Shown here: positions 11,350 through 20,057 of the stretch, one piece after another
Layout: each line of letters begins with the position of its first letter
How positions within the stretch are numbered: the first letter of the stretch is position 1
NCBI RefSeq assembly: GCF_000427785.1
Contig: NZ_ATYR01000004.1
Location: 1-64,000 of the forward strand
Source: Massilia alkalitolerans DSM 17462
GTDB taxonomy: Bacteria; Pseudomonadota; Gammaproteobacteria; Burkholderiales; Burkholderiaceae_D
Length of the DNA stretch: 64,000 nt
Direction: 5' to 3'
Program-made: the position numbers and the translations under genes
The notes under the pieces: generated by a model
The model's input: the letters and a program-made list of their open reading frames with translations, nothing else
Told to the model about the DNA's origin: nothing
Databases searched by the model: none

Positions 11350-12034
11350 TCTTGCGGTCGATCAGCGCGCGGAAGTTCGACAGCGACGCGATCTGGAAAA
11401 AGATGGCGGACAGCCAGCCGGCCTTGTGCAGGCTGTCGAGCGCGGCGGCGTCCAGCGCGGCCAGGCGTTCTTCGTTGATGGTGTAGAAGCCGGCCAGGCG
11501 GTTCTCCGATCCGTCGTCGAGCGTGATGTCGAGCGAGAAGCCTTCGAGCAGCTCGTGCTTCTCCAGCGCTTCGATGAAGGCGGCATTGGATCCCATGCCT
11601 TCGTGGATGGTCAGCAGCATCGAGTTGACGTGCTCGAGGTAGGGGCTCATGCCCCCGTGCGGCAGGAAGATCGGCTCGCCCTCCGTGGTGCTGATGCGCG
11701 GGCTGTCGACGTCGATGTGGATCATCAGCTCCTCGCCCTCGCGGCCGATCATGAACGGCAAACGCTCCACCAGCAGCGGCAGGGTCGGCGCGTCCCAGCG
11801 GTCTTCTTCCAGGAACAGGTTTTCGTCGGTCTCGAAACCGAACAGGGCGATCGGCTCGTAGGCATGCGCTTCGCTTTGCTTGCGGAAGATGATCGGGTAG
11901 TGGGCCTGCAGGAGGCGGAATTCGCCGGCGAAGGTCTGCACATAGGCGTGGCTGTCATCCAGCTTGCTGCCGTGGCGGGTAATGATGCGCAGGTCCTTAT
12001 GGTCGATGTTATTCAGCAGTACTGGCTTGGCCAT
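11324..12034 (-). CDS. SapC-like protein
   Basis: The 236-residue cytoplasmic-looking protein matches the SapC family (named after an S-layer-associated ORF): N-terminal LLNNIDHKDLRI, then AGEFRLLQAHYPIIF and FGFETDENLFL, and a C-terminal W-containing segment. The biochemical role of the family is not established. It is placed between two flavin-dependent halogenases and overlaps the cupin-like gene by 26 bp, so it is translationally coupled to it. The start has ATG with AAAGAGA upstream on the minus strand. It should not be confused with the SapC permease of antimicrobial-peptide transporters. Confidence 0.85.
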   Translation of the reverse strand: MAKPVLLNNIDHKDLRIITRHGSKLDDSHAYVQTFAGEFRLLQAHYPIIFRKQSEAHAYEPIALFGFETDENLFLEEDRWDAPTLPLLVERLPFMIGREGEELMIHIDVDSPRISTTEGEPIFLPHGGMSPYLEHVNSMLLTIHEGMGSNAAFIEALEKHELLEGFSLDITLDDGSENRLAGFYTINEERLAALDAAALDSLHKAGWLSAIFFQIASLSNFRALIDRKNARRAARA

Positions 12035-12070
12035 GTGGTGTCTCTTTCTTTTGTCGTTGTCGTTGTCTTG

Positions 12071-13645
12071 TCAGGTCGGCAGGCCGTGGCGCACGATGTG
12101 CGCGATGAGCGCACGGTTGTCCGGCAGCGCCGGCAGCATCCGGCGCGTCAGCTCGGCCGCCTGGCGCAGGAAGCCGTCCGCCATCGCGCCGTTGCCCTCG
12201 CCGATGCGCTCGCGCCGCGCCTGGCCGGGTTCCGGAAGGAAGCCCATGCCGTACAAGATATACTGGTAGCTCGCCGCCGGGAAGACTTCCTGGATGCGAT
12301 TGAAGTCGTAGCGCGAGGGCGGACGGTGGCGCCACAGCGCCAGCAGGTCGGCCAGGTGCTGCGGGATGGACTCGCTGCTCCGATTGTCGCGCCAGTAGCC
12401 ATGCGGATCGATCGCGCCCTCGCGGCGGCTCAGCACATAGTGCAGCTTCAGGAAGTCGATCACCCGCTCCCAGCGGTAGGTGAAGGTCTCGTTGAAGCGC
12501 CGGGCGCTGATCTCCATCTGCGCGCGCGTCACCGGCATCTCGTCGAGCAGCATCGAGGCCGACAGTTCCACCATGGCCAGTGCCGACGCCTCCAGCGGCT
12601 CGATGAAGCCGGCGGACAGGCCGATGGCCACGCAGTTACGGTGCCAGAAGCGCTCGCGGTAACCCGGTTCGAAACTCAGCTTGCGCGGTGCCGGGATGTC
12701 TTCCGGTCCGCCGGTGGCGCGGATGTAGGCGCGCAGCGCGCGTTCGGCCTCCTCGTCGCTCGTGTGCGCGCTCGAATACACGTGGCCGATGCCGCGCCGG
12801 GTCGGCAGGCCGATGTCCCAGATCCAGCCGGCGTCCTGCGCGGTGGAGGTGGTCTGCGAGGCGATCGGATCATCTTCCGCTAGGTACGGCACCTGGACGG
12901 CCAGTGCGCTGTCGTTGAACAGGACGCCGCGCTGCGGGATGAAAGGCACGTCGTAGTGCTTCCCGAGCAGCAGCGACTGCATGCCGGTGCAGTCCACGAA
13001 CAGGTCGCCCGCCAGCTCGCCGTGCGCCTTGGTGTGCAGGGCGGCGATGTCGCCGTTGTCGTGCGAGCGGATGCCGGTGACGTGGTCCGCCACAAAATGA
13101 ACACCCAGGCGTTCGAGGCAGTGCTTCTTGAGAAAGAGGCCGAACTTGCCGGCGTCGAGGTGGTAGCCGTAGTTGGCCACCGCCGCGAACTCGGGCGTGG
13201 CGGCCTGCTTGGGCGCACGTCCGTGCACGCACAGGTGCGGCTGGTAAGTCACCAGGTCGGCAAAGGGGATGTCGGTATGGCGTTCCAGCCAGCGGCCGGC
13301 CATGTCGGCCTCGCCCCAGCCCTGCGGCAGCACGAAGGGGTGGAAATAGTAATCGTGGTCGCCGCCATGGACCCAGCGGTTGAAGCGCGAGCCCTGCTTG
13401 AAGGCGGCGTCGCACTCGCGGAAGAAAGCGGATTCGGACAGGCCGGCCGCGCGCAGGGTGTCGCGCATGGTCGGCCAGGTGCCCTCGCCGACGCCGATGG
13501 TCGGCACGTCGGGCGATTCGATCAGCGTCACGCGCAGGCCGCCGCTTTCCGCCGCCTCGAAGCCGGATGCAAGGACGGAGGCAGTCAGCCAGCCGGCCGA
13601 TCCTCCCCCTACGATGACGACATGCCTGATGGTGGTGCTCGCCAT
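12071..13645 (-). CDS. Flavin-dependent halogenase, second paralogue
   Basis: The 524-residue protein has an FAD motif (VVIVGGGSAGWL), the catalytic lysine K83 in AFKQGS, and the conserved glutamate in GFIEPLEASA. The usual WxWxIP appears as WIWDIG (274-279): both tryptophans are kept but the proline is replaced. The ATG at 13645 puts about ten residues before the FAD motif, as is normal; an upstream TTG at 13657 is possible but less likely. It lies 103 bp downstream of the TonB receptor gene with a hairpin between them. It is clearly divergent from the second halogenase in the block, so the two probably differ in substrate. Confidence 0.9.
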   Translation of the reverse strand: MASTTIRHVVIVGGGSAGWLTASVLASGFEAAESGGLRVTLIESPDVPTIGVGEGTWPTMRDTLRAAGLSESAFFRECDAAFKQGSRFNRWVHGGDHDYYFHPFVLPQGWGEADMAGRWLERHTDIPFADLVTYQPHLCVHGRAPKQAATPEFAAVANYGYHLDAGKFGLFLKKHCLERLGVHFVADHVTGIRSHDNGDIAALHTKAHGELAGDLFVDCTGMQSLLLGKHYDVPFIPQRGVLFNDSALAVQVPYLAEDDPIASQTTSTAQDAGWIWDIGLPTRRGIGHVYSSAHTSDEEAERALRAYIRATGGPEDIPAPRKLSFEPGYRERFWHRNCVAIGLSAGFIEPLEASALAMVELSASMLLDEMPVTRAQMEISARRFNETFTYRWERVIDFLKLHYVLSRREGAIDPHGYWRDNRSSESIPQHLADLLALWRHRPPSRYDFNRIQEVFPAASYQYILYGMGFLPEPGQARRERIGEGNGAMADGFLRQAAELTRRMLPALPDNRALIAHIVRHGLPT

Positions 13646-13697
13646 ATTTGTTTTCAATAAAAACTAATTCTGGGCAAGTCTAACCCGAAAATGAACA

Positions 13698-13729
13698 CAG
13701 CGGACCATGGCGAGGGCCACGGTCCGCTG
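13698..13729 (-). other. Intercistronic hairpin after receptor gene
   Basis: A perfect 9-bp inverted repeat (CAGCGGACC/GGTCCGCTG, 14-base loop) lies 20 bp past the receptor stop codon. No T-run follows on the minus strand, so it looks less like a full terminator than a partial one or a processing and stability element that lowers halogenase expression relative to the receptor. Confidence 0.6.
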
Positions 13730-13748
13730 ATGTGCACTTCCTGTCTGC

Positions 13749-16700
13749 TTAGAACTTGTAGCGGGCCGACAGCATGTAGCGCGGACCGGACTGCTCCACA
13801 TACAGCGCCTGACGCTCGTTACGGCCATGCAGGCGCCGGATTTCGTCGGTCAGGTTGATACCTTCGAACTGGACACTGATGTTCTTGTTGACGTTGTACC
13901 CGATGCTCAGGTCAAGCTGGCCATAGGCTTCGACATACTGCGGATTCGCGCCGGCGCCGTCGAAGGTCGATGCCAGGAACTTGTCGCGCCAGTTGTAGGC
14001 CGCGCGCACGTTCCACTTGTCGTTCTCGAAGATACCCACCAGGTTGGCCGAGTCGCTCATGCCCACCAGCGCGAATTGCTCGCCGATGCTGGCGTTGTTG
14101 TACCCCAGGCCCGAGTCGACCTTGGTGTAGTTGGCCTGGAGGCCGAAGCCCGAGGCGCCGAACATGTGCTGCACGTTGAACTCGAGGCCGCGCAGGCGCG
14201 CCGCCTTCTGGTTCGAGTAGCTCGTGATCAGGAAGTTGGCGATCGGGTCGTTCGGCTGGCCGGCGATCGAACCGGTGGCGTTGCCGTTGACGTCATCCGG
14301 TCCACGGGTCACGCCAGGACGTCCTGCCAGGTTACGGAAGATATAGTTGCGGATGCACATCGTGTCCGAGCTCGCGCAACCGGCGCCGATCGCCGCGTTC
14401 CAGTAAGCGCCGCCCACCGGGGTACGCAGGCCGAAGGGCTGGGCCGTGACCTGCGACACACCGGCGTAATTTTCCAGGCTCTTGCGGAAGTGGCCGACCG
14501 AGACGAAGCTCGACTTGTTGTAGTACCACTCCCAGGCCAGGTCGATGTTCTTCGACTTGACCGGCAGCAGGCCCGGGTTGCCCTGGCTTCCACGGCCGCC
14601 TTCGATGCGACCCAGGGTCTCGAGCACCTGGCCGCCGGTCAGCTGGTCATAGCGCGCGCGGCCGATGGTCTCGCCGTAGCTGAAGCGGCCCTTCATGTCG
14701 GAACGCAGGTCGATGTCGGCGTCGAAGCTCGGCAACCAGTGATGGTACTTGCCGGTCAGGGTGGTGAAGGCCGGCGTGCCGAGGCCCACCGCGAACTCGT
14801 TCTGCGACACCCAGGTGTAGGACGAGGCGATCGGCACCAGCGCGGTCGAGGTGACCTCGGTCGTCTCGTAGCGCGCGCCCACCGAGGTATGCACCGGCAT
14901 CGCGAAATCCCAGTCGGTGTTGAATTGCAGGTACAGGCTCTTCGACTTCTCGCGGGTGCGCTGGTCGGTGGTATAGCCCGACTTCGGCATGTACAGCTCC
15001 GGCTTGCCGGTCACCTGCGCGGCCAGCTGGCGCAAGGCGGCGAAGTCGAAGGTGTAGAAGGTGTTGAACAGGTTCGGGTTGTCGTGACCGTCGATGTTGT
15101 CGAAGTACTGGCGCAGGCTCTCCTGGTGGAAGTAGCTGGCCGGGTAATCCGACGCCTTGGTCGCACCGCCCCAGGTGTCGTCACGCTGCTGCACCGAGAA
15201 GGCCGAGCGGTTCTTGGCGTCGGTGGTGGCGAGGCCGAACTTGAGCTCGGACGCTTCCATCATCTTCCAGCTGCCATGGGTCTGGACCTGGCTGATCTCG
15301 CTCTTGACGTAGGCGTTCTCGAACACCGAGCCGGTCACCTGCTGCGGTGCGCGCTGGAAGTCGGCGCCCTGGATGCTCAGCACCGGCAGGTCTTTCGAAA
15401 AGTCGACGCTGGTGGTGCCGCGGCTGAAGCTGGCGGTGCCGAGGGTGTTGCTGGAGCCGAAGGGGCTGTCCGGCTTCGATTCGGCGGTGGAACGGTGGGC
15501 GTCGAGCTCGAGGCGGATGTCGCTGTTGACCTTCCATGCAGCGTTGAAGCCGAGCGAATTGTTCTCGGTCCTGGTGGCGAAGTCGGCGCCGCCCATGGCG
15601 ATGTCGCTGTTGGCCGGGTTGATGATCTCGGTGTACACCAGCGGCGCGGCGACCGGACCATCGGTCCAGGTGCTCGACGAGGGGCCGAAGTTGAACCAGG
15701 CCGAGAGGTCCTGGCGGCGGGTCTGGATCTTGTTTTGCGAGTAGGTGTAATCGAGGGTCGTGGTCAGGGCCTTGCTCGGCGCGAACTGCAGCGTCAGCTG
15801 GCCGTTGGTACGCTGGCGCTGGATGCCGTTCATGGCGTAGTTCATGTTCTGCGGCACCTGGTACAGGTCTGTCGGCTTCGGACGGTTGGTGATGTTTTCC
15901 GAGCCCGGCGTGCCGGGTTGCGGAATGGTGCCCCAGTTGTTCTCGTCGCCGCGGAACGGGCCCTTCCAGCCGTTGCCGACGGAAGCCACGTTGTAGCCCA
16001 AGTTGCGCTCCTGGTAGCTGCCCGACAGGGCGATACCAAAGCGGCCGTCGGCCGAGGTATTGCTATACAGGCCCGACACTTCGGGCGTGACCTTGCCGCC
16101 ACGCTGGACGTCGCCCGGCAGGTTCTCTGCCGAGGTGTCGTGCACGCCCTTGATGCCGATCGTGGCCTGCAGGCCGGGACGCGACAGCGGACGTGCGGTA
16201 ATGACGTTGATGGTGGCGCCGATGCCGCCGGTCGGGGTCTCGGCGCGCGCCGATTTGTACACCTGCAACTGGGAGATGCCTTCGGACGCGATGTTGGCGA
16301 AATCGTAGGCGCGGCCCGGACGATCGCCCAGGATCGAGGTCGGCATCTGGCGGCCGTTGAGCAGCACCAGGTTGAAGTCGGGACCGACGCCGCGCACGGT
16401 GACCTTCGAGCCTTCGCCGATGCTGCGGTCGATCGACACGCCGCTGATGCGCTGCAGCGATTCGGCCAGGTTGGTATCCGGGAATTTGCCGATGTCTTCG
16501 GCGACGATGCCGTCGACGAAGCCCTGCGCGTTGCGCTTGAGCGCCATCGAGGATTCGAGACTGGCGCGCAGGCCGGTCACGACGACGGTCTGGACGCCGG
16601 CCGGCGAGGATGGGGTGCTGGCTTCCTGCGGGGTGAGGGCGGCCGGGTCGGTGGTCGCGGCGGCCCCGGGGGTCGAGGCGACTTCCTGGGCATGCGCCGG

Positions 16701-16769
16701 GATGAATGCCGCGCATGCGCTGGCTACTGCCAGGCTCATCAATGTCTGCTTAGCCTTGGGGTAATACAT
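13749..16769 (-). CDS. TonB-dependent receptor, carbohydrate-type
   Basis: The 1006-residue outer-membrane protein has a signal peptide ending near PAHAQ, a short low-complexity linker, a plug domain starting around VVVTGLRASLESSM with the RISGVSIDR and VRGVGPDFNLVLLNGR segments, and a long beta-barrel ending in a terminal F (LSARYKF). It fits the Xanthomonas/Caulobacter-type receptor family associated with sugar uptake. The start has AGGAGAG six bases upstream. It heads the halogenase block and lies divergent to glucan-active enzymes. A consensus promoter with a 20-bp LacI-type palindrome lies about 370 bp upstream. The likely cargo is a beta-glucan oligosaccharide, by context only. Confidence 0.93.
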   Translation of the reverse strand: MYYPKAKQTLMSLAVASACAAFIPAHAQEVASTPGAAATTDPAALTPQEASTPSSPAGVQTVVVTGLRASLESSMALKRNAQGFVDGIVAEDIGKFPDTNLAESLQRISGVSIDRSIGEGSKVTVRGVGPDFNLVLLNGRQMPTSILGDRPGRAYDFANIASEGISQLQVYKSARAETPTGGIGATINVITARPLSRPGLQATIGIKGVHDTSAENLPGDVQRGGKVTPEVSGLYSNTSADGRFGIALSGSYQERNLGYNVASVGNGWKGPFRGDENNWGTIPQPGTPGSENITNRPKPTDLYQVPQNMNYAMNGIQRQRTNGQLTLQFAPSKALTTTLDYTYSQNKIQTRRQDLSAWFNFGPSSSTWTDGPVAAPLVYTEIINPANSDIAMGGADFATRTENNSLGFNAAWKVNSDIRLELDAHRSTAESKPDSPFGSSNTLGTASFSRGTTSVDFSKDLPVLSIQGADFQRAPQQVTGSVFENAYVKSEISQVQTHGSWKMMEASELKFGLATTDAKNRSAFSVQQRDDTWGGATKASDYPASYFHQESLRQYFDNIDGHDNPNLFNTFYTFDFAALRQLAAQVTGKPELYMPKSGYTTDQRTREKSKSLYLQFNTDWDFAMPVHTSVGARYETTEVTSTALVPIASSYTWVSQNEFAVGLGTPAFTTLTGKYHHWLPSFDADIDLRSDMKGRFSYGETIGRARYDQLTGGQVLETLGRIEGGRGSQGNPGLLPVKSKNIDLAWEWYYNKSSFVSVGHFRKSLENYAGVSQVTAQPFGLRTPVGGAYWNAAIGAGCASSDTMCIRNYIFRNLAGRPGVTRGPDDVNGNATGSIAGQPNDPIANFLITSYSNQKAARLRGLEFNVQHMFGASGFGLQANYTKVDSGLGYNNASIGEQFALVGMSDSANLVGIFENDKWNVRAAYNWRDKFLASTFDGAGANPQYVEAYGQLDLSIGYNVNKNISVQFEGINLTDEIRRLHGRNERQALYVEQSGPRYMLSARYKF

Positions 16770-16970
16770 GGTGCTCTCCTGTTTTTTTTAAAATGACCGT
16801 CACCCAATCCAACGGTGTCTCCACTACCTGTGCCGGCTCAATCCTGGCTGCACGCCACCGGCGGTCCTTGCTGTCGTCCCTGCTGCCGTCCCTATCGCTG
16901 GGCACCTCCTCGCCGCGGTGCCGTCAGACGCCGGTCCTGGCCGCATGGCGCTTCCCGCCACCAGACGGCA

Positions 16971-17007
16971 CAGCGAGGACATGCGGCCGGTGCCGGTGTC
17001 CTCGCTG
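16971..17007 (-). other. Stable stem-loop in receptor leader region
   Basis: An 11-bp perfect inverted repeat (CAGCGAGGACA and TGTCCTCGCTG) encloses a 15-base GC-rich loop. It lies inside the roughly 370-base region between the predicted transcription start (near 17141) and the receptor start codon. No T-run follows on either strand. I found no convincing gene in 16770-17110; the region holds this structure and otherwise unassigned GC-rich sequence. Confidence 0.6.
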
Positions 17008-17116
17008 CCAGGTAGCGGGTAAAGCGGTGCGCGCTGCGCTCGTTCATCTGTCATCGCTCAGGCTCGCATCTTGCGATGCTTCGTTGGTCAAGCAATTCTC
17101 CAAACATCCGTGCGGC

Positions 17117-17176
17117 ATATGGAAACGTTTCCATATAAGTTGTTTGAATATTAGGCTTAGCAAAAAAAATTGTCAA
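17117..17176 (-). promoter_or_regulatory. Receptor operon promoter with LacI-type operator
   Basis: On the minus strand a perfect -35 (TTGACA, 17176-17171) is followed after exactly 17 bp by TAATAT (17153-17148). A perfect 20-bp palindrome, ATATGGAAACGTTTCCATAT, occupies 17117-17136, just downstream of the predicted start point. The palindrome core TGGAAACGTTTCCA is a typical LacI/GalR-family operator and matches the site in the GH1 promoter. Repressor binding here would block initiation of the receptor-halogenase transcript. Confidence 0.85.
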
Positions 17177-17286
17177 CGGAATATTCCGCGTAGGTAGGTG
17201 TCGAAATGCGGCTGATTTGCAACATTGCTCACACGTGAGAGCGAAGCCAAGGTTTCGCTCGTGCCTGTCTCCCCATTGCCGCGCAA

Positions 17287-17342
17287 TTGACACTGAAAAA
17301 TCGTCAGTGCTATAGTCGGGTTGACATTCTGGTAACGTTTCC
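17287..17342 (+). promoter_or_regulatory. Deacetylase/GH16 promoter with LacI-type operator
   Basis: On the plus strand TTGACA (17287-17292) and TATAGT (17311-17316) are 18 bp apart. Downstream, at 17330-17343, lies TGGTAACGTTTCCA, a one-mismatch version of the operator seen at 17120-17133. It would overlap the start of the transcript reading into the deacetylase and GH16 genes. A second TTGACA at 17321 has no clear -10 partner. Confidence 0.75.
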
Positions 17343-17366
17343 AAGCAACCGCTGAAAAGGATGAGC

Positions 17367-18272
17367 ATGAAGCGAGGTGAAGACGCGCGCGAAGCGGCCG
17401 GCAGCGCACCGCATGCGGACCTGCTGGGGAGGGGAACATGGCGCCGCCGCGTGCTCGCATGCGTGCTGGCCGCAGGGCTGCATGGCGCCATGCCTGCCGC
17501 CGGGGCAACCGACACCCGCAGCGCCTTCGCATGGCCGCACGGGGCGCGGGCCGCCGTCAGCCTCGCCTATGACGACGCCCTCGATTCCCAGCTCGACCAT
17601 GCCCTGCCCGCCCTCGACAAGCTGGGCCTGAAAGGCAGCTTCTACCTGACCCTGTCGAATCCGGCGGTGGCGCGGCGCATGGCGGGATGGCGCGCCGCCG
17701 CGCGCGCCGGGCACGAACTCGGCAACCACAGCCTGTTCCACCAGTGCGCGCGCAACAAGCCCGGGCGCGATTGGGTCGAGCCGCACCGCGACCTCGATGC
17801 CATGAGCGTAGAGCAGATGCGCGACCAGGTCCTGCTGGCCAATACCATGCTGGCCGCGATCGACGGACGCCAGGAACGCACGTTCACGCTGCCCTGCGGC
17901 GATACCCAGGCCGGCGGACGCGACTACCTGCCCGCGGTGCGCGCCGCCTTCGTCGCGATCAAGGTCACCGGCGGCAGCGGCGTCATCGATGCGATGCACA
18001 CGCTCGATCCGCTCGCGGTGCCGGTGGCGACACCTAGCGGCAGCAGCGGCGCGGAGCTGATCGCCATCGTCAAGCAGGCGGTTCAGCGCGGCACCATGGT
18101 CAACTTCACCTTCCATGGCATCGGCGGCGACTACCTCAGCGTGTCCGCGCAGGCCCACGCGGAACTGCTGCGCTTCCTGGCGGACAACCGCCAGCTGGTC
18201 TGGACCGATACCTTCATCAACATCATGCAGCACGTCAGGCAGCAGCAGGCCCGTCCCCCGGCGGCGCCCTGA
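17367..18272 (+). CDS. Secreted polysaccharide deacetylase (CE4/NodB type)
   Basis: The 301-residue protein starts with a basic region and a hydrophobic signal segment (RRRVLACVLAAGLHGAMPAAGA). The NodB homology domain follows: D69-D70 in LAYDDALDS, and metal-binding H121 and H125 in GHELGNHSLFH. CE4 enzymes remove N- or O-acetyl groups from polysaccharides. The ATG at 17367 is preferred because AAAAGG lies six bases upstream; the ATG at 17361 directly abuts it. The gene is 16 bp upstream of the GH16 glucanase and shares a LacI-type operator with the receptor operon, so it probably helps process the same polysaccharide. Confidence 0.88.
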   Translation: MKRGEDAREAAGSAPHADLLGRGTWRRRVLACVLAAGLHGAMPAAGATDTRSAFAWPHGARAAVSLAYDDALDSQLDHALPALDKLGLKGSFYLTLSNPAVARRMAGWRAAARAGHELGNHSLFHQCARNKPGRDWVEPHRDLDAMSVEQMRDQVLLANTMLAAIDGRQERTFTLPCGDTQAGGRDYLPAVRAAFVAIKVTGGSGVIDAMHTLDPLAVPVATPSGSSGAELIAIVKQAVQRGTMVNFTFHGIGGDYLSVSAQAHAELLRFLADNRQLVWTDTFINIMQHVRQQQARPPAAP

Positions 18273-18288
18273 GGCCACAAGGAGACCC

Positions 18289-19104
18289 ATGAAACCGATC
18301 CGCCTTTTCGCCGCCACCCTGTCCACGCTGCTTGCGCTGGCCGCCGCCGGCTGCGCCTCCACCTCCGCGGACGCAGCTGCCGGCTGGACGCTGGCATGGA
18401 GCGACGAATTCGATGGCAGCCAGCTCGATCGCACGAAATGGGTGGCCGAGACCGGTGGCCATGGCTGGGGCAACCAGGAGCTGCAGTATTACACCGGCCG
18501 GCCGGAGAACGTCCGGGTGGAGGATGGCATGCTCGTCATCGAGGCGCGCCGGGAAGCCTACGGCGGCAAGGACTACACCTCGGCACGCCTCAAGACCGCC
18601 GGCCTGATGGAACAGATGCATGGCCGCTTCGAGGCGCGCATCAAGGTGCCGAAGGGCCAGGGCATCTGGCCGGCCTTCTGGATGCTGGGCGCGGACATCG
18701 GGCAGGTCGGCTGGCCGCGCAGCGGCGAGATCGACATCATGGAGATCATCGGCAAGGAGCCGTCGAACGTGTACGGCACCCTGCACGGTCCCGGCTATTC
18801 GGGCGCCAAGGCCTTTACTACCCACTCGACCCTGGCGAGCGGCATCTTTGCCGACGACTTCCACGTGTTCGCGGTGGAGTGGGAGCGCGGCGAGATCCGC
18901 TGGTATCGCGACGGCATCCACTACCATACGGCGCGGCCGAACCTGGTCAAGGGAGAGTGGGTATTCGAGCATCCCTTCTTCGTGCTCCTGAACCTGGCCG
19001 TCGGCGGCGCCTGGCCCGGCAATCCGGACAGCAGCACGGTCTTGCCGCAGCGGATGCTGGTGGATTATGTGCGCGTCTACCGGCGCGCCACGCCGGGACA
19101 GTAA
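18289..19104 (+). CDS. GH16 lipoprotein beta-glucanase, laminarinase-like
   Basis: The 271-residue protein carries a lipoprotein signal with cysteine C22 (LAAAGC), so it is anchored in a membrane facing the periplasm or surface. The GH16 catalytic motif is E147-I-D-I-M-E152 in SGEIDIMEIIG, the beta-bulge form of beta-1,3-glucanases, with E147 as nucleophile and E152 as acid/base. WSDEFDGSQLD at the start of the domain and a final VDYVRVYRR are typical. AAGGAGA lies six bases before the ATG. It probably cuts beta-1,3-glucan into oligosaccharides for the TonB receptor and for the GH3 and GH1 enzymes. Confidence 0.93.
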   Translation: MKPIRLFAATLSTLLALAAAGCASTSADAAAGWTLAWSDEFDGSQLDRTKWVAETGGHGWGNQELQYYTGRPENVRVEDGMLVIEARREAYGGKDYTSARLKTAGLMEQMHGRFEARIKVPKGQGIWPAFWMLGADIGQVGWPRSGEIDIMEIIGKEPSNVYGTLHGPGYSGAKAFTTHSTLASGIFADDFHVFAVEWERGEIRWYRDGIHYHTARPNLVKGEWVFEHPFFVLLNLAVGGAWPGNPDSSTVLPQRMLVDYVRVYRRATPGQ

Positions 19105-19272
19105 GCCCCTGGCCGCAGGCTGCGCCGCTGCCGGCGCGCCATGCGGCCCGTTCGCGCCATGCCGTTTTTTTTACGCTCCAGACCGTGGTTTGCGCAGTTC
19201 ATCGCAATCGGCTCGGGTGAGGCACGACAGCGGCCTATAGTGCCTCCATCGACAACCTACCGGAGAACAAGC

Positions 19273-20040
19273 ATGAAAAAACTGTTGAGTGCCGCCGCCG
19301 TCGCCGCCACGCTCGCACTGGTCGCCAGCCCCGTCATCGCCGACGACGTCGTGCGCGAAAACCGCAGCGTCGATGCCAGGGTCACCAAGGTGAAACTGGA
19401 TGGCATCGTCGACCTGGTCCTGCGCCAGGGCAATACGCCGTCCCTGGTCGTCTCGGGTGACCGCCGCTTCGTGCAGCGCATCACCACCGCCCAGCGCGGC
19501 GACACGCTGGAAATCGGTACCGAATCCTTCAATACCCGCCGTGGCGAAATGAGCGAGAAGCTGCGCGCCGAACTGACGGTGCCCAACCTCGCCGAGTTCA
19601 CCTCGCAGGGCGTGGGCGCATCGACCGTCACCGGCTTCTCGGGCAATGCGATCCAGGTCGCCCTCGACGGCGCCGGATCGGTCACCATGAACAGCAATTA
19701 CCGCACCATCGACGCGCGCCTGGGCGGCGTCGGTGGACTCGCCCTGAACGGCGTGCGCGCCGAACGCGTCGACCTCAGCTTGCGCGGCGCCGGCCGCATC
19801 AGCGTCAATGGCGAGAGCAAGCTGCTGCGCGCCAAGCTGGCGGGTGTCGGCAGCCTGGAAGCCCAAGGCCTGCGCGCCGAATCGGTCGACCTCGACATGA
19901 CCGGCCTCGGCGGCGCAACGGTGCATGCGACCCGAGCGGCCGAGATCGACCTGAGCGGCATGGGTTCGGCCACCGTCTACGGCAATCCGGCGACGCGCAA
20001 TGCCAACACCAACGGCATGGGCAAGGTCAGCTGGAAGTAA
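19273..20040 (+). CDS. DUF2807 (GIN domain) secreted protein
   Basis: The 255-residue protein has a clear signal peptide (MKKLLSAAAVAATLALVASPVIA). The rest is a putative auto-transporter adhesin head domain (DUF2807/GIN), which forms a repetitive beta-helix. The repeated pattern is visible: GVGASTVTGFSG, GAGSVTMNS, GVGGLALNG, GAGRISVNG, GVGSLEAQG, GLGGATVHA, GMGSATVYG. The function of these proteins is unsettled; surface or periplasmic scaffold roles are proposed. It has its own GGAGA site before the ATG. The 168 bp before it contain no recognised gene. It is convergent with the BON lipoprotein. Confidence 0.85.
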   Translation: MKKLLSAAAVAATLALVASPVIADDVVRENRSVDARVTKVKLDGIVDLVLRQGNTPSLVVSGDRRFVQRITTAQRGDTLEIGTESFNTRRGEMSEKLRAELTVPNLAEFTSQGVGASTVTGFSGNAIQVALDGAGSVTMNSNYRTIDARLGGVGGLALNGVRAERVDLSLRGAGRISVNGESKLLRAKLAGVGSLEAQGLRAESVDLDMTGLGGATVHATRAAEIDLSGMGSATVYGNPATRNANTNGMGKVSWK

Positions 20041-20057
20041 GCTGCCCGGGAACGGCC

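Noticed and set aside
13827..16796. Very long open frame antisense to the TonB receptor
   Set aside because: It mirrors the codon structure of the high-GC receptor gene, has no ribosome site and its translation is low-complexity Arg/Val/Gly/His without domains. It is a shadow frame.
16824..17054. 76-codon minus-strand frame in the receptor leader
   Set aside because: It has no ribosome site, spans the 11-bp stem-loop and its composition (Arg/Pro/Gly/Ala) is that of random high-GC sequence. It was kept only as an unassigned leader.
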